Below are positions 13,401-23,000 of a DNA stretch of 64,000 bases, piece by piece (the stretch's first letter is position 1; the number at the start of each line of letters is the position of its first letter). The position numbers and the translations under genes are program-made. Location: NCBI GenBank assembly GCA_037349105.1, contig JAYJMM010000035.1, positions 806,001-870,000 on the forward strand, written 5' to 3'. The notes under the pieces were generated by a model. The model made no database searches and was not told the DNA's origin. It saw nothing but the letters and a program-made list of their open reading frames with translations. Source of the stretch: Limnomonas spitsbergensis. Taxonomy: Eukaryota > Chlorophyta > Chlorophyceae > Chlamydomonadales.

Positions 13401-15707
13401 GCAGTAGAAAGGGCTAACACACAGTTAAAGATGGAGAGGCCGCAGGGATTGATCAGGAAAGGTGGACACTTGCATGCTACGGGCTGTGGAGTCCTGGGCA
13501 CGAGGTGGACACTTGCATGCTACGGGCTGTGCAGTCCTGGGGCACGAGGTGGACACTTGCATGCTACGGGCTGTGCAGTCCTGGGGCACGAGGTGGACAC
13601 TTGCATGCTACGGGCTGTGCAGTCCTGGGGCACGAGGTGGACACTTGCATGCTACGGGCTGTGGAGTCCTGGGGCACGAGGTGGACACTTGCATGCTACA
13701 AGCTGTGCAGTCCTGGGGCACGAGGTGGACACTTGCATGCTACGGGCTGTGGAGTCCTGGGGCACGAGGTGGACACTTGCATGCTACAGGCTGTTGGGTC
13801 CTGGGGCACGAGGTGGACACTTGCATGCTACGGGCTGTGCAGTCCTGGGGCACGAGGTGGACACTTGCATGCTACGGGCTGTGCAGTCCTGGGGCACGAA
13901 GTGGACACTTGCATGCTACGGGCTGTGGAGTCCTGGGGCACGAGGTGGACACTAGCATGCTATGGGCTGTGGAGGTCGGGGCACAAGGTGCAAAAGAGGG
14001 GCCCGAGGAGGGGGGGGGAGGTATTAATGGCCACATGTATGAAAGGGAGTGGCCCCAAGGGAAGGGCAGGGGGTCTACAGTAGCCTGGACAGGATGCAAG
14101 GGCCAAGAGGGGGGCATCTGCAATCGCTGAAAACTCTCGAGTCACAGCCAGGGTGCCCAGCAGGCCCTCTAGCATAACAGCGCACAGAACATCAACAAGG
14201 AGAAGTGTGTAAAAACCATGACCGCGTAAAACCGTCAGCTTCGAACTACTGACGGATGGTATTTTTGCATGTGTGTTTCTTTCCCGACGTTGTTCTGTGT
14301 CTGACACTGCACTTCGGAATCCAGTCTAGTCAGCGTGTTCAACGCCTCCTGCCCTGATCGTGAGCCCTGATGAAGGCCACTCTTCGCTCTCACTCTTCGC
14401 TCTCACTCTTCGCTCCCACTCATTACTCATCACTCACTAGCTTGACGCCGAGCGTCCTCAGGCTCAAAAACGCATGGGAGTAGTTGTCCACTGATGGGGT
14501 GGAGCCACGAACAACAAACACTGACAGGCACTTGACGTTGCGCCATCGGCGGCCTGTGGAGAGGCAGTACGGGGCAGTACAGGGGGCGTACGTTGATAGG
14601 GTAGTATGGGGGCGCACAGCAGCTGATGGGGCAGTTCAGGGGGCGCACAGAAGTTCTTGGGGCAGTGCGGGGGCACACAGCAGTTGAGAGTGGTTGACCA
14701 CATTGGGCTACCACCGACAGCAGATGTTGTTGCACCATCGGTGCGCTGTGAATAGGCAGCTGCAGGCAGTACAGGGGCAGTACACCACTGCACCGGCAAC
14801 AGTGGCACAGGGTAGTTGGTGCCCTAGTGGCCGAGGGTCTGCAGCAGGTGTCAGTCCCGTTGCAGAAAGTTCCTCAGAGGAAGCAACCCGCAATTTTTCA
14901 ATGGAATCTTACTGGCCATGAGCCCATGATGGAAGGTATAGACATATACCGTTGTCACGGACGTGTTTCGTTCTTTTTGAATTTATTTGTTGCTTAACAA
15001 GTCGCTGTTTTGGCGTTATTTTTTATTCGTTTCCCCTTCACGTGACAAGTTCCAGTCACAGTCGATTTCGTTGCTCCCTGAAGAACGATCAAAACAACGA
15101 AATACGTCCGTGACTACGGAAATCGCCTGGAGCGGAACTGCTGTATGAGTCTGCAGCCTCAGCTACAACGCATCCTTTTCAATCATGCTAGGAATATTCC
15201 GAAGGAATGAGCTGGAGTGCTGGAATGAGATATGTTCCATCATTTCACACCCCAAGCTCCATGGCCCATGTCTGCATGCATGCATGGGCCATGAACCTCG
15301 CTCAAGCGCTGGCCATGCAGCCTCATACCGGCTTCTTCGAGAGCCTCCTGGTCCAGCTCCTTGGAGGAAGCTCTGAGCTTGATCACACGAGCGTCAACGA
15401 GACGACGGAGGAGGGAGGATATTAACCGTAAGCTCCTCTTGCAGCTGGGATCAAGGTGTGGCCAGAGTGGCTCAATGAAGAGGGCGAAATTGATCTCCTC
15501 CTCTCCTTCCTCCTTCTCCTCCTCCCTCTGCTGCTGCTTTTGGCGGTTGCGACTCCCATCTTCGATGTCCAACGACGTAGCGAATTCGAAATTTAGAATG
15601 GCCACACGGGTCGGGGGTAGTACCGGTAATTCGCCACTCGTAACCCTAGTTGTTGACGAGTTCATGTGGGTGAATGTTGTTGTCATTACCAGCGTCAATG
15701 CATTCAC
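1484..15707 (-). CDS. Leucine-rich-repeat protein, nine exons
   Basis: Reconstructed exons (5' to 3'): 15707-15329, 14553-14438, 11728-11603, 10333-10185, 9297-9120, 8675-8463, 6446-6309, 3129-3007, 1711-1484; about 549 aa, all junctions in phase. Exon 1 carries an acidic/Gln-rich stretch and a helical motif (LWPHLDPSCKRSLRLIS) resembling the N-terminal domain that precedes LRRs in algal F-box-like proteins. Exon 2 is the least LRR-like. The later exons carry Cys-containing LRRs of the pattern LxxLDLxxCxxLxDLxPLxxC, for example LRRLQLNGCALIEHL in the last exon. No transmembrane segment or kinase domain is seen, so a protein-binding role is likely but the partner is unknown. The start codon is uncertain because three Met codons lie in the first 15 residues. 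The exon-3 donor (GTAGGT at 11602) was chosen over GTGAGG (11598) because only it keeps phase. Confidence 0.78.
1827..1870. repeat. Interstitial telomere-like tract
   Basis: TTTAGGGTTTAGGGTTGGGG-type repeats just downstream of the LRR gene's last acceptor, inside its last intron. The unit TTTAGGG is the plant and common green-algal telomere repeat. The tract is short and degenerate. Confidence 0.6.
2095..3000. repeat. C-rich minisatellite in last LRR intron
   Basis: Tandem units around CTACAGCCTTGCCCCTCCCC, merging at about 2600-3000 into a higher-order unit of about 93 bp that contains CCCCCCCGCTGAAGCC and recurs four to five times. It fills the intron between exons 8 and 9 and abuts the exon-8 donor at 3006. 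Open frames through it are repeat artefacts. Confidence 0.85.
3165..3480. repeat. G-rich tandem repeat with long poly-G
   Basis: About three copies of a roughly 110-bp unit (GTATGAACGGTGTATGGGGT, then GAGTTATGAATAACAG). One copy contains a run of about 17 G near 3390-3407. It lies just upstream of LRR exon 8 in its intron. Confidence 0.75.
3596..5882. repeat. 22-bp minisatellite array, about 104 copies
   Basis: Unit CACACCATGCAACCTTTCACAG repeated over 2.29 kb in the LRR intron between exons 7 and 8. Variant units (GCGCACC, TTTACAG, CACAACC, ATCACACC, GCAATC) recur in the same order near 4451-4740 and 5047-5340, showing a segmental higher-order duplication about 596 bp apart. Because 22 is not a multiple of 3 and the unit has no stop, all three + frames are open. 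Confidence 0.95.
6309..6446 (-). CDS. LRR gene exon 7
   Basis: Internal exon of the LRR gene, 138 bp, phase 0 at both ends, bounded by TTGCTTCTAG and GTGAGG. It encodes about two LRRs (LDVSQCRFLQDLSPLSACL, then LSMTGCSAVASLAPLSSC). It is listed separately because the long open frame seen here is in another frame and would mislead an annotator. Confidence 0.75.
7089..7265. mobile_element. MITE, family 2, copy 1
   Basis: About 177 bp. The left end TACCGCAGACGCTCTTTGCC is the inverse of the right end (AGGCGAAACAAGTCTACGGT). The interior (CCGCCGTCACGCC, AAAAAGTTATCCAGTGA) matches the reverse complement of the element at 45003-45189. It is non-coding and lies within the LRR intron between exons 6 and 7. 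Confidence 0.8.
7522..7549. mobile_element. Solo terminal end of MITE family 3
   Basis: TACCGCAGATTCAAATTGCC followed by TTCCCTC matches the terminal inverted repeat of the family-3 elements at 34092 and 38839. I find no partner end nearby, so this is a truncated copy. Confidence 0.5.
7636..8355. repeat. 15-bp AT-rich minisatellite, about 48 copies
   Basis: Unit CATATCAATATGAAG with C/T variation (GCATAT or GTATAT) over 0.72 kb, in the LRR intron between exons 6 and 7. The 15-bp period keeps frames open on both strands, giving spurious Tyr/Gln- and Ile/His-rich open frames. Confidence 0.95.
9352..9735. repeat. 15-bp minisatellite (CCTAGCCTAGTAAAA)
   Basis: About 25 units of AACCTAGCCTAGTAA with G/A and T/A variants, in the LRR intron between exons 4 and 5, close to the exon-5 acceptor. 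Confidence 0.93.
9825..10185. repeat. Junction-derived minisatellite at exon-4 donor
   Basis: Units of about 24-26 bp, TGATCCAGTCCACACTACCTGCAG on the + strand. On the coding (-) strand each unit contains CTGCAG|GTAGTG, the same string as the true exon-4 end and donor at 10185/10184. The array therefore looks grown out from the splice junction into the intron. Confidence 0.8.
10333..10620 (-). repeat. Two decayed copies of the exon-4 acceptor region
   Basis: The true exon 4 starts at 10333 (CTCAG|CTGACATTGGATGG). Degenerate copies of acceptor plus exon start lie upstream, starting near 10468 (CTCAG|CTGCCACTGGATGG) and 10592 (CTCGG|CTGAATCTGG). Both carry recognisable ...GCTGACCT...GAGTCTT... 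sequence. The first ends in a stop codon and the second has lost its AG. Confidence 0.75.
10640..11580. other. LRR intron 3, no gene seen
   Basis: Unique intron sequence between LRR exons 3 and 4. No motif or coding family is recognised. Confidence 0.5.
11736..13150. repeat. 20-bp minisatellite array, about 70 copies
   Basis: Alternating unit types ACAGGCAAAACATTTACTCC and ACAGGCAATACATGTACTTC, beginning only a few bases upstream of the exon-3 acceptor of the LRR gene at 11728. Minor variants (GGGAAACATG, CTCAGG, CATAGAC) are distributed in blocks. Three long open frames across it are artefacts. Confidence 0.95.
13463..13980. repeat. 44-bp minisatellite built from the exon-3 splice junction
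   Basis: About 11-12 units of 44 bp. On the coding (-) strand each reads GTGCCCCAG|GACTCCACAGCC, then ATGCAAGTGTCCACC, closely matching the true exon-3 acceptor and first 35 bases at 11728 (GTGCCCCAG|GACTCCACAGCC, then CTGCAAGTGCTCACC). The copies lie 1.7 kb upstream in the same intron. Confidence 0.85.
14948..15119. mobile_element. MITE, family 1, copy 2
   Basis: About 172 bp. The left end ACCGTTGTCACGGACGTGTT is the inverse of the right end (CGTCCGTGACTACGG). It shares end and interior sequence with 211-394 and lies in LRR intron 1. Confidence 0.8.
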
Positions 15708-16036
15708 CCAATTGCGTTTAGATTTTTATATTTTCAACATCAACTACGGTACTGCTAACCCTGCCTTGTGGTCATGCTCTTGTTTGTGCACCCATTTCAG
15801 GCCCGAAGAAGACTTTATATGAACAGAGCTTAGGTACAGGCTCTCTGGCCGCAAGCTTGGAAAATGACAACTTCGTCGGGCTGGAAACCCGGGGTTGGTA
15901 GCTGAGAGGTACCTAAACGTTAAGGGCTCAATGGGATTACTGTCTCGGAACCAAACAGGCTAAGCTCTTTATTACCCCACGGTTCGCATAACTATCAATT
16001 GTAACCAAGCAGTTGTTTCGCTTTTTAGCTTCAACC
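15708..16036. promoter_or_regulatory. Shared divergent promoter region (LRR gene / HIG1 gene)
   Basis: About 330 bp separates the two start codons of divergently transcribed genes, so both promoters must lie here or overlap the 5' ends. No specific element is identifiable by eye. Confidence 0.4.
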
Positions 16037-18720
16037 ATGGCCTCGTCCTTCCCTACGGATGGTTCCCCCTCTACCACGGATGGCGTCCCCTCATCCTCTT
16101 CAGACTCTGCTCAACCCACAGCGACCCTATCCCCCACCCAGCTGGCTAAGCGGGAGCGGGATCGCGTGGAATATTACGCCGAGACCAAATTCAAGAACGT
16201 GGATCTTTCACGACAAGTGCACCTTGGCTGGGGCGTCGCTGGGGGTAGGTGCAGCTGGCGGAGAAGATGGGATGGAGATGGACTAGGTCGCAGAGGGTAT
16301 CATGCCTTGCGTCGGGAGGGGCCTGACTTGCGTGTCGAACTGCCTTGGCATGCGGTTGTGGAGGAACGAGGGCCACAAGCTTGGTGGGGCTGGCGTAACC
16401 CAAAAGGCCGGAACCCTCACCCGGCCATGTTGGCCGGTGAGGACATGTTGCCAAAAAGCGAGCGAGGCTGTTGCCGTGAAGGCCTCTGAGATGTACAAGA
16501 GTACCAGGAATATCATGCCGGTATGATGAATGCTAGAAATACGGTACTGTTAGTCCGGTGCCCATGATAAGAGAGATACTGGTGACAGGAAAGGCCTCCC
16601 ATGCACCCTAGAGAGGAATCCGGGCAGCAAGGCCTCCATAGCCTGAGTAGCCTATGCATTTTGAATCACGTTGTTGTTGAAGCTGCATCAGAACCACTCA
16701 GCGGCCTATTTGTCCCCTCCACAGCCAAAGTAGCCGTTGCATTGTGAATCACGTTGTTGTCAAAACCGCGTCAGAACCACTCAGCGGCCAATTTGTCCAC
16801 AGTCATCCAGCAGGATCCAGCCAGGTCTGCATTCCTGCCCAGACAAATTTATAGGCCACCCTAGACCATGCCTTAGAGATACGCAGCTCTCCTTGTTTAC
16901 TAACTTCAACCTCGCGACTAAAATTCAAACACTGGAGACCAGAAATATGTGTTTGCTCTCTGTGTGCTGCATGCCCTCCCTAATATTGTGTGGGCGAGAC
17001 CTGCTGACTGAGTGAAGCTGCACTGACAAAGCACGTCCCAGTAAACCTGCCCTAACAATCGGCTACTCTGCTTCTTGCTGCATTCTGCTCCTCGCTTGTA
17101 TCTTCCATTAATTGGCTTCTTGCACGGTTTCACGTGATTCCTCCTTGCTGCTTAGGGGGCATCCTAGTCTGCCCCCCGTCCTCCCAGTCTGTTCTTATCA
17201 GAGTTTCACCCCTTCCCCCCATCCATTGCTGTGAAGGGACTATCTCAGTGTGCTCCCTGTCCTCCCATACTACTCTTTGTTGAGTTTCATTTACCCTCCC
17301 CATGTTGTGAATGGCCCATCTCAGCCTGCTCCCCTCCCTCCCAGTCTGTTACTCTCATAGTTTCATGTGGGCCCTCCCTTTTGTTGTCAAGGGCCGACTG
17401 CAGTCTGCCTTCCGTCCTCCCAGTCTACTCCTGGCAGAGTTTCACGGCCCTCAGAACCTGTTCTTTGTTGTTCGCAGGCACTGCGCTCATTGTCTTCTGC
17501 ATGGCGATGTCTGGGCTGACCCAGGCCCGGTCGTGGAATGTGTCCTTCCTGTGGCTTCAGAGACGAGTCGGGGCGCAGGTGCGAGCGAGCTGCTCTGAAA
17601 TTCAAAATGGTTTTTGCGCTGCCCTTTTGTGTGCAAGGAGGAGGCGTAGGGGAATCGTGTACGCACCTAGACTCACCAGCAAAGAAAAGCCCATTTGAAG
17701 CAGTTAGTGTAGGTAGGCATGCCATGAACAACATTCATGGCGTGCAACTCTCAGCCAACAAACTGTGTGCCCTTAACGCTTTACCGAACTACTAAACTTT
17801 AGGGATTAAATGAGCGGCACGCAGCTTCAAGGCAATTGTTGAGAATCCTTGTTATTTATCACTCCTCCTCACTTTTGGAAAAGGACTGTGTCACTCTTCT
17901 TGGACAGTAAATTCCTAATCAGAGACGGGGAGTCCCAATCATCAGCTGGGGGTCGCGGTCACATGGTGCCCCTCTCCTGCTGCCTGCAGTTCCTGACGCT
18001 CACCTACATGATCACGGACAACATGCTACACTACTTTGATGGAGACAAATGGGTCACGCGGGTGGGTGGACGCTGCTGGGTTACGGGTTCAGGGTTTTAA
18101 CCCTAAACCTTAAACTAGGCGTGACAAATGGGGCACGCGGGTGGGTGGATACTGCTGGGTTTAGGGTTCAGGGCTTTAACCCTTAACCCTAAATTAGGCA
18201 TGACAAATGGGTCACGCGGGTGGGTGGATGCTGCTGGGCCCTGGGGGCCAGGCTTTGATTTTGACATCATTTGGTCAAACCTGAAGTGGCTTGTAGGTAG
18301 AGGAAACAAAGAGAACTATGCCCCGCAGGGTTGTGAGAGTTAAGGAAACAGCGCGGCATGGGCTGAGGCCTTGTCTGCGCAGTTACCATGCTGGTTGGTA
18401 AAAGTCACATGCTTTCTGTAGTTGTTTCATGTTCATGCCTTAAACAGCCAGAGAGGGTGCTTATGATATGGTATTTGTAGAGGCCTGTCATCTCAGGACG
18501 CAGCTGCCTGTATCTGGGCCTAGTCCAGGAACTGTACCCAACACACCACAGCTTTCCCACGCATCTAAAAAAACTTGATTTTGTATAATCCTGGACCACA
18601 TGAGTCCCCCCCCTCCCCTCTTCTGTCGCTCAGGACTGGGACAAGGTGCTAACCCGGTATTCGGTGAAGGCAAAGCAGCCGGCTGCCCACTCATTTGCCT
18701 CAAGCGCAGCCCAACAATAA
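16037..18720 (+). CDS. HIG1-domain mitochondrial protein, four exons
   Basis: Exons 16037-16244, 17478-17578, 17990-18061, 18634-18720; 155 aa, all junctions in phase. Residues 1-60 are a Ser/Thr/Pro-rich leader ending in a charged segment (KRERDRVEYYAETKFKN). The core reads GWGVAGGTALIVFCMAMSGL, a first membrane helix, then LQRRVGAQFLTLTYMITDN, matching the HIG1 signature of a Gly-rich first helix, an Arg-Val-xx-Gln turn and a second helix. The tail is hydrophilic. HIG1/Rcf1 proteins act in the inner mitochondrial membrane on cytochrome oxidase and supercomplex assembly; that role here is inferred from the family. The start at 16037 is the Met that opens the leader. The exon-3 donor is repeated twice downstream. 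Confidence 0.7.
17150..17470 (+). repeat. 84-bp tandem repeat in HIG1 intron 1
   Basis: About four degenerate units containing CTCCCAGTCTGTTCTTATCA or similar, followed by GAGTTTCA, ending at the exon-2 acceptor region. Pyrimidine-rich; no coding content. Confidence 0.7.
18040..18245 (+). repeat. Triplicated HIG1 exon-3 end and donor
   Basis: The real exon-3 end GACAAATGGGTCACGCGG|GT (exon ends 18061) is repeated at 18140 and 18219 with period 79 bp, each copy followed by GTGGGTGGA and CTGCTGGG. The intervening DNA contains telomere-like CCCTAAACC/TTTAGGG text. The first copy reads GGGGCACGCGG; the second is unchanged. Confidence 0.85.
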
Positions 18721-19284
18721 GCAGCGGTGGAAGGAAAACGAGCGAGTTTGTTCTTGCAGGTCACGTCAGCGGGCTGTCTTGAGCAGGAAAGGATAGAGAA
18801 TTTGACTTTGCACCTATGTTTTGTGTGCATGACAAGCATATCGAAGTATCGATTCCGCTTCTGCTTGTCAATTTTAACTAAAAAACGCCCAGCCAGCAGA
18901 GTGCGTGTGCCTTGGTTGGCGTTGTATTATGTGCCTTGGTTTGCGTTGTATTATGTGCGCTTAAGCGTTGTGCGGGGTTGGACTAGGTCTGCATATCCCT
19001 GTGAGTTCAGTAGAGAGGTGAGGCTTTGATGTTGTGTTTTCCATGGCGTCTATGGTTATTAGCCTGGCATGTGCTATGGGGCACTGCGCTGTGTGGCACT
19101 GGGCATGTGCGCCACTGGGCACATGTCTCACGAGCCTTTTGTCGCGCGACAGAGGACATCAAGTGGAGCTTGTAAGACTTTGTTTTCGTTGGGCGCGGAA
19201 GCACAGACGTGGAGGAATCGATGCGGCTTGGAATACCAGGACCCATTTAAGTCTTCTCAGATACTCAGTTGTATATGTCAATAA

Positions 19285-19370
19285 CGTTACACCTCTGGGC
19301 CCGCTGAAAGATTGGCCACGTGGGCGCTCAACTGTTCAGACTAGGGAGAAAGGAAGAAACTAAAAGAAGA
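19285..19370 (-). mobile_element. LINE 3'-tail fragment
   Basis: CTCTGGGCCCGCTGAAAGAT, then CACGTGGGCGCTCAACTGTTCAG and GAGAAAGGAAGAAACTAAA. The same string set occurs in the LINE copies near 23508-23590, 23735-23795 and 62480-62550, so this is a short 3' fragment of that family. Confidence 0.65.
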
Positions 19371-19404
19371 AGGGGGGAAAGGATCTCAGGTGAGGCATTG
19401 TGTT

Positions 19405-19468
19405 CATGCCTCAAATTGTGCTGCGTTTTCCAACATTACATGGAAAACGCAGCACAATTTGAGGCATG
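19405..19468. repeat. Perfect 28-bp inverted repeat, 8-nt loop
   Basis: Arm 19405-19432 (begins CATGCCTCAAATTGTGCTGC) is exactly complementary to 19441-19468, separated by ACATTACA. Function unknown; it could fold as a small-RNA-type hairpin. Confidence 0.9.
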
Positions 19469-19952
19469 GACATGATAGAAGAAACAGTCACCAGGCGGCG
19501 TTGGTTGCTGCAAGAGTAAAACCAAGGTGACAGGAACTACCGTGATATAACTGCCGTTTGTCATTAATTGTATACAGGAAGGAAGTTCTCTTTCTCTGCT
19601 CTGCTCTCCATTCTTGTGTTGTCAACTTTGTGCACTCACAGGACAAAAGATGAAGCTTCCAGATCAAGGCGGGTGCCTCGCTTCCTCTACAGCATAGAAA
19701 CCTAGCAAGGTGCGGCAAAACTGGGTCTCACTCCATCAGAGATTTTCAAATCCCAAGACGGCTCATGGCTTCTTATAATTGCCCTGACGAGAAAAAACAA
19801 ATGCCATCAAAGAACAGGTGCAAGGTCCATGCAGCGCCTGCCAGCAATGCAGCTAGCTGGAAGAACCAAGGGATGCTTTACCCACTTGACCACGGGAAAC
19901 TGCTTACGCTTGCTTTTCAGCAACCTTGTCTTGTGTAGCAGTATAAGACCTT

Positions 19953-20045
19953 GGGCTGGTAATGGCGTGTATGTGGCTTCAGCCCCGGGCTGCGCTCTTT
20001 CCTCAACGCTCACGCCTCCCACGGGGCGTAGCTTTTTTTCTTCCT
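19953..20045 (+). mobile_element. LINE-related 3' fragment next to lipocalin stop
   Basis: Resembles 26938-27031 in the same orientation: AATGGCG...ATGTGGCT, then CTGCG, then ACGCC...GGGCGTAGCTTT and a TTTCTTCC tail. It probably supplies the 3' UTR of the lipocalin gene on the opposite strand. Confidence 0.6.
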
Positions 20046-20058
20046 TTCTCTTTCTGAC

Positions 20059-23000
20059 CTAGTAGGGCTCAGGATAGACACATTTCTTGTGCTCCACGTC
20101 AGCCAGCTGGTCGATGTCCAATCCCAGGCCTGTGTGGAGGTGCAATAGGGACAGGATTGGGTCAGCATAGACAAACGTCAGGGTTGTGGGAGGGGTAGAA
20201 AGCGAGACTTTATGTGAGACATTTTTATAATTAGGGAGGAAGTAAGCTGCAAGCCCACAGCTTTTTCGCGGAGGGGTGAGGCCCTTCAAAACTCGCACCA
20301 TGCTAGTGGCTTTATGATAGAGCGACACCTTGCCGATTAATTGAAGTGCTCTTTGGCAGGGCTCTTGAACAGGAAAGGCACACTACTAACAAGCAAGCAA
20401 AATGCTTTGCCATGCATAGCCAAAACGGGAGATTTGTTGTTAACACATTTCCACACTTTTGGACAGCAGGACGAAAAAATAAGACGACTCTGGCTCAAAA
20501 AAATAGCCGGACAGGAAAATGTAAGAGTCCGGCAAACCCGGGCAAATCCTTGACCCATTGTAGTGTCCTGCTATTTGGACTTCTTCACCAATGTCATCAC
20601 GTGTCAGGGTCAGTCATGTGTTTTTGTTACGGCATCAATTCACAATGTGTTGATCTGAACCGTTTATATGGGATGCTTCACCTGCAATTCACCTACATAA
20701 CACCATATGGCCGTAGTGGCCAGGTGCAGCATGCCCTGCTGCTTGGGCCACCGGTCGGACGCCGGCCAAGATTTTCGCCCTATTAGCCCTGTGTTGGCTG
20801 CACTATGCCAAACCTGGTCTGGTGTTCACGAAGTAAGCTTGCTGATCTGGAATTGGGTTACTGAGGAAGGAGGCTTCTAGTTATCCACCTCGACAGAAGT
20901 TGCATTAGGGACCCAAGTTCAATTAAGAAGGGTACCCCGACACCAACCCCATGCTGTAACTAACGCCCATGTTGTCGTGTACGCCTGTTCGTGTGGGCAA
21001 TAATGATCTCCCAGTTCTTGTTATCCTTCTGACCTTTTGCGGCAGATTCTGCTGCTGCCGTGGCGGTTGAGTTCTGAGGGTTACGAACGAACAGCCACAG
21101 CCCTGCGTGCAAGATAGGAGAAAAATGAAAGACATTCGGAATATTTTATACGGCACGTGGCAGTTAGCGCATGCAAGCCACCCAGGAATAATTCTGACAA
21201 GGGTAGCAAGCATGCAGTATTTTTCAATCCATGAATTCCCTCAACACCCTAAGCAAATGGGATGTTTTCCGGACCAAGTGACCTCCCCCCCCCATGATTG
21301 TCACAATCTCATGCCTGCAAAACAATATGGCATGATCCTTGCCGGATACTGTTCTTGCTGCTGCTCTGGCCCATATCTGTGACGACCACTATATTCAAAT
21401 GATTGGCTATGAAATGTACAAACAGCTGACGATGGGCTTACGCAACATGCACTGCCGTTTACCATCTTAGCGCCCGTGTTCATACCTGATCAGTACCACC
21501 AAACCCTTGGTGTTCATACCTCCTTTGTACTGCCTAGTCGTGGGAATGATAGGCCAGAAGGTTGAGCAGGCGGATCCGGACTTCCAACTAGGGCTGCCGC
21601 CTGAGATCACAGCCCAGTCGTATTTCACAGTGGCATCGTTTGAAGGACCTGTGGGAGCAGGCAAGCCCAGCATGTCAGCGTTATATCAGATTTCATGAAG
21701 GTTCTATCATATTATGCACATGCATGCAACAGCACTGTGTTCTCTGGCGAGCTCCACTGGCTGCACACTCGCATGCACATGCTCTGGCTTTTCATTGTGG
21801 AGACAACAACATGCGCACATGCTCTGAATGAGCTCTCACCCCAAACACACCATGACAAAAATTTGGCGCGTCTGCCTGAATAAATATCAGGATCTTGAGC
21901 CCTCGGTCTAGATTTAAGTCAAGTTATTAAGATCCCTCGGATTGATCGCCCGACTAATGAGCTGCCACCCTGCACGACCCAGCTCTCACCAACGGCCACT
22001 AGCTACCTAGTTCGGGCCGGGCTGTACTGCTGACAGATTAGAGGGCGACACTGTCTACCGGTGGAAAAAATTGTACACTGCTGATAAGGAAGAATGCTGC
22101 ACTTTACTGGCAGGAGTGTGTAGTGATCTGGGGTGTATATATACCCTATGAGTCATCACAATACATCTATATCCTTTTACATCACGATCAGTGCACCTCG
22201 TAGTGGCATATCGTTACAGAAGGCTATGCGGTTGACTTGCAGATAGGAGATCTCACCTACTGCCACTACCCAGTATGGGCCGTATGCAAACTTGAGGAAG
22301 TCCGCCTTGGTGAGCAACTCTGGTCCCACCAGCAGCTTGGACTCCCTTCCACTGGCAGTGTCGGGCAGGGCCACCATTTGAAAGCTGCAAAGGGGTGTTG
22401 AGTTTGAGTGTCAGTTAGACAGCTAGAGAGCTACCAGGACCGGTATATCAGGGGTTAAGCGTGATCTGGCTTGTCAGGCCCTTGCCATTTGCTGGAAACA
22501 TCGAGCGTGGCACAGCATCATGAAATCTGAGGCGGCGATATGTGTGCCAGACGCTCAGACTCAAGCATTCAACCCACTCGCTGGTGGGGCTGCTGCCAAT
22601 GGTGGACCCGTTCACGCCTCCTTTCTTGGCAGAGTTGTACACCTTGTAGCCAGCCTGGGGAGTGAGAGTAGGAAGGCAGGAAGTCCTAAGATATTTATAA
22701 GTATATCACACATTATCCTCCCCTTTCCCATATTCAAACGCTGGCCTTGGAGATTAAAGAGACGTTTCCAGCGGTAGGCCTGACCTACAGTCCCAAAGGT
22801 AGAGACATTGATTGATAACCTGGATAGTTGATACCAGGGGTTGTTACCTGCCTTGTTCAAAATCAGGGCGCAATATGCATATTGAGCAAGCCAGCAACCT
22901 GACAGGCTTAGGAAGCAGGCTTATTAGGACCATCTTTTGGCGTTGCAAATGGTTTCAAAACAGAATTTGCACCACTGGGCTCACACCTGGTAGATTGCTG

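Larger units (their letters stand above)
18721..20058. other. Convergent intergenic region with LINE fragments and a hairpin
   Basis: Between the HIG1 and lipocalin 3' ends. It holds a LINE-tail fragment (about 19285-19370), a perfect hairpin (19405-19468) and a second LINE-related fragment (about 19953-20045) abutting the lipocalin stop codon. No gene is seen. Confidence 0.6.

Noticed and set aside
13431..14130. Open frames reading CMLRAVQSWGTRWTLACYG
   Set aside because: 44-bp repeat; the similarity of all three frames shows it is not a protein.
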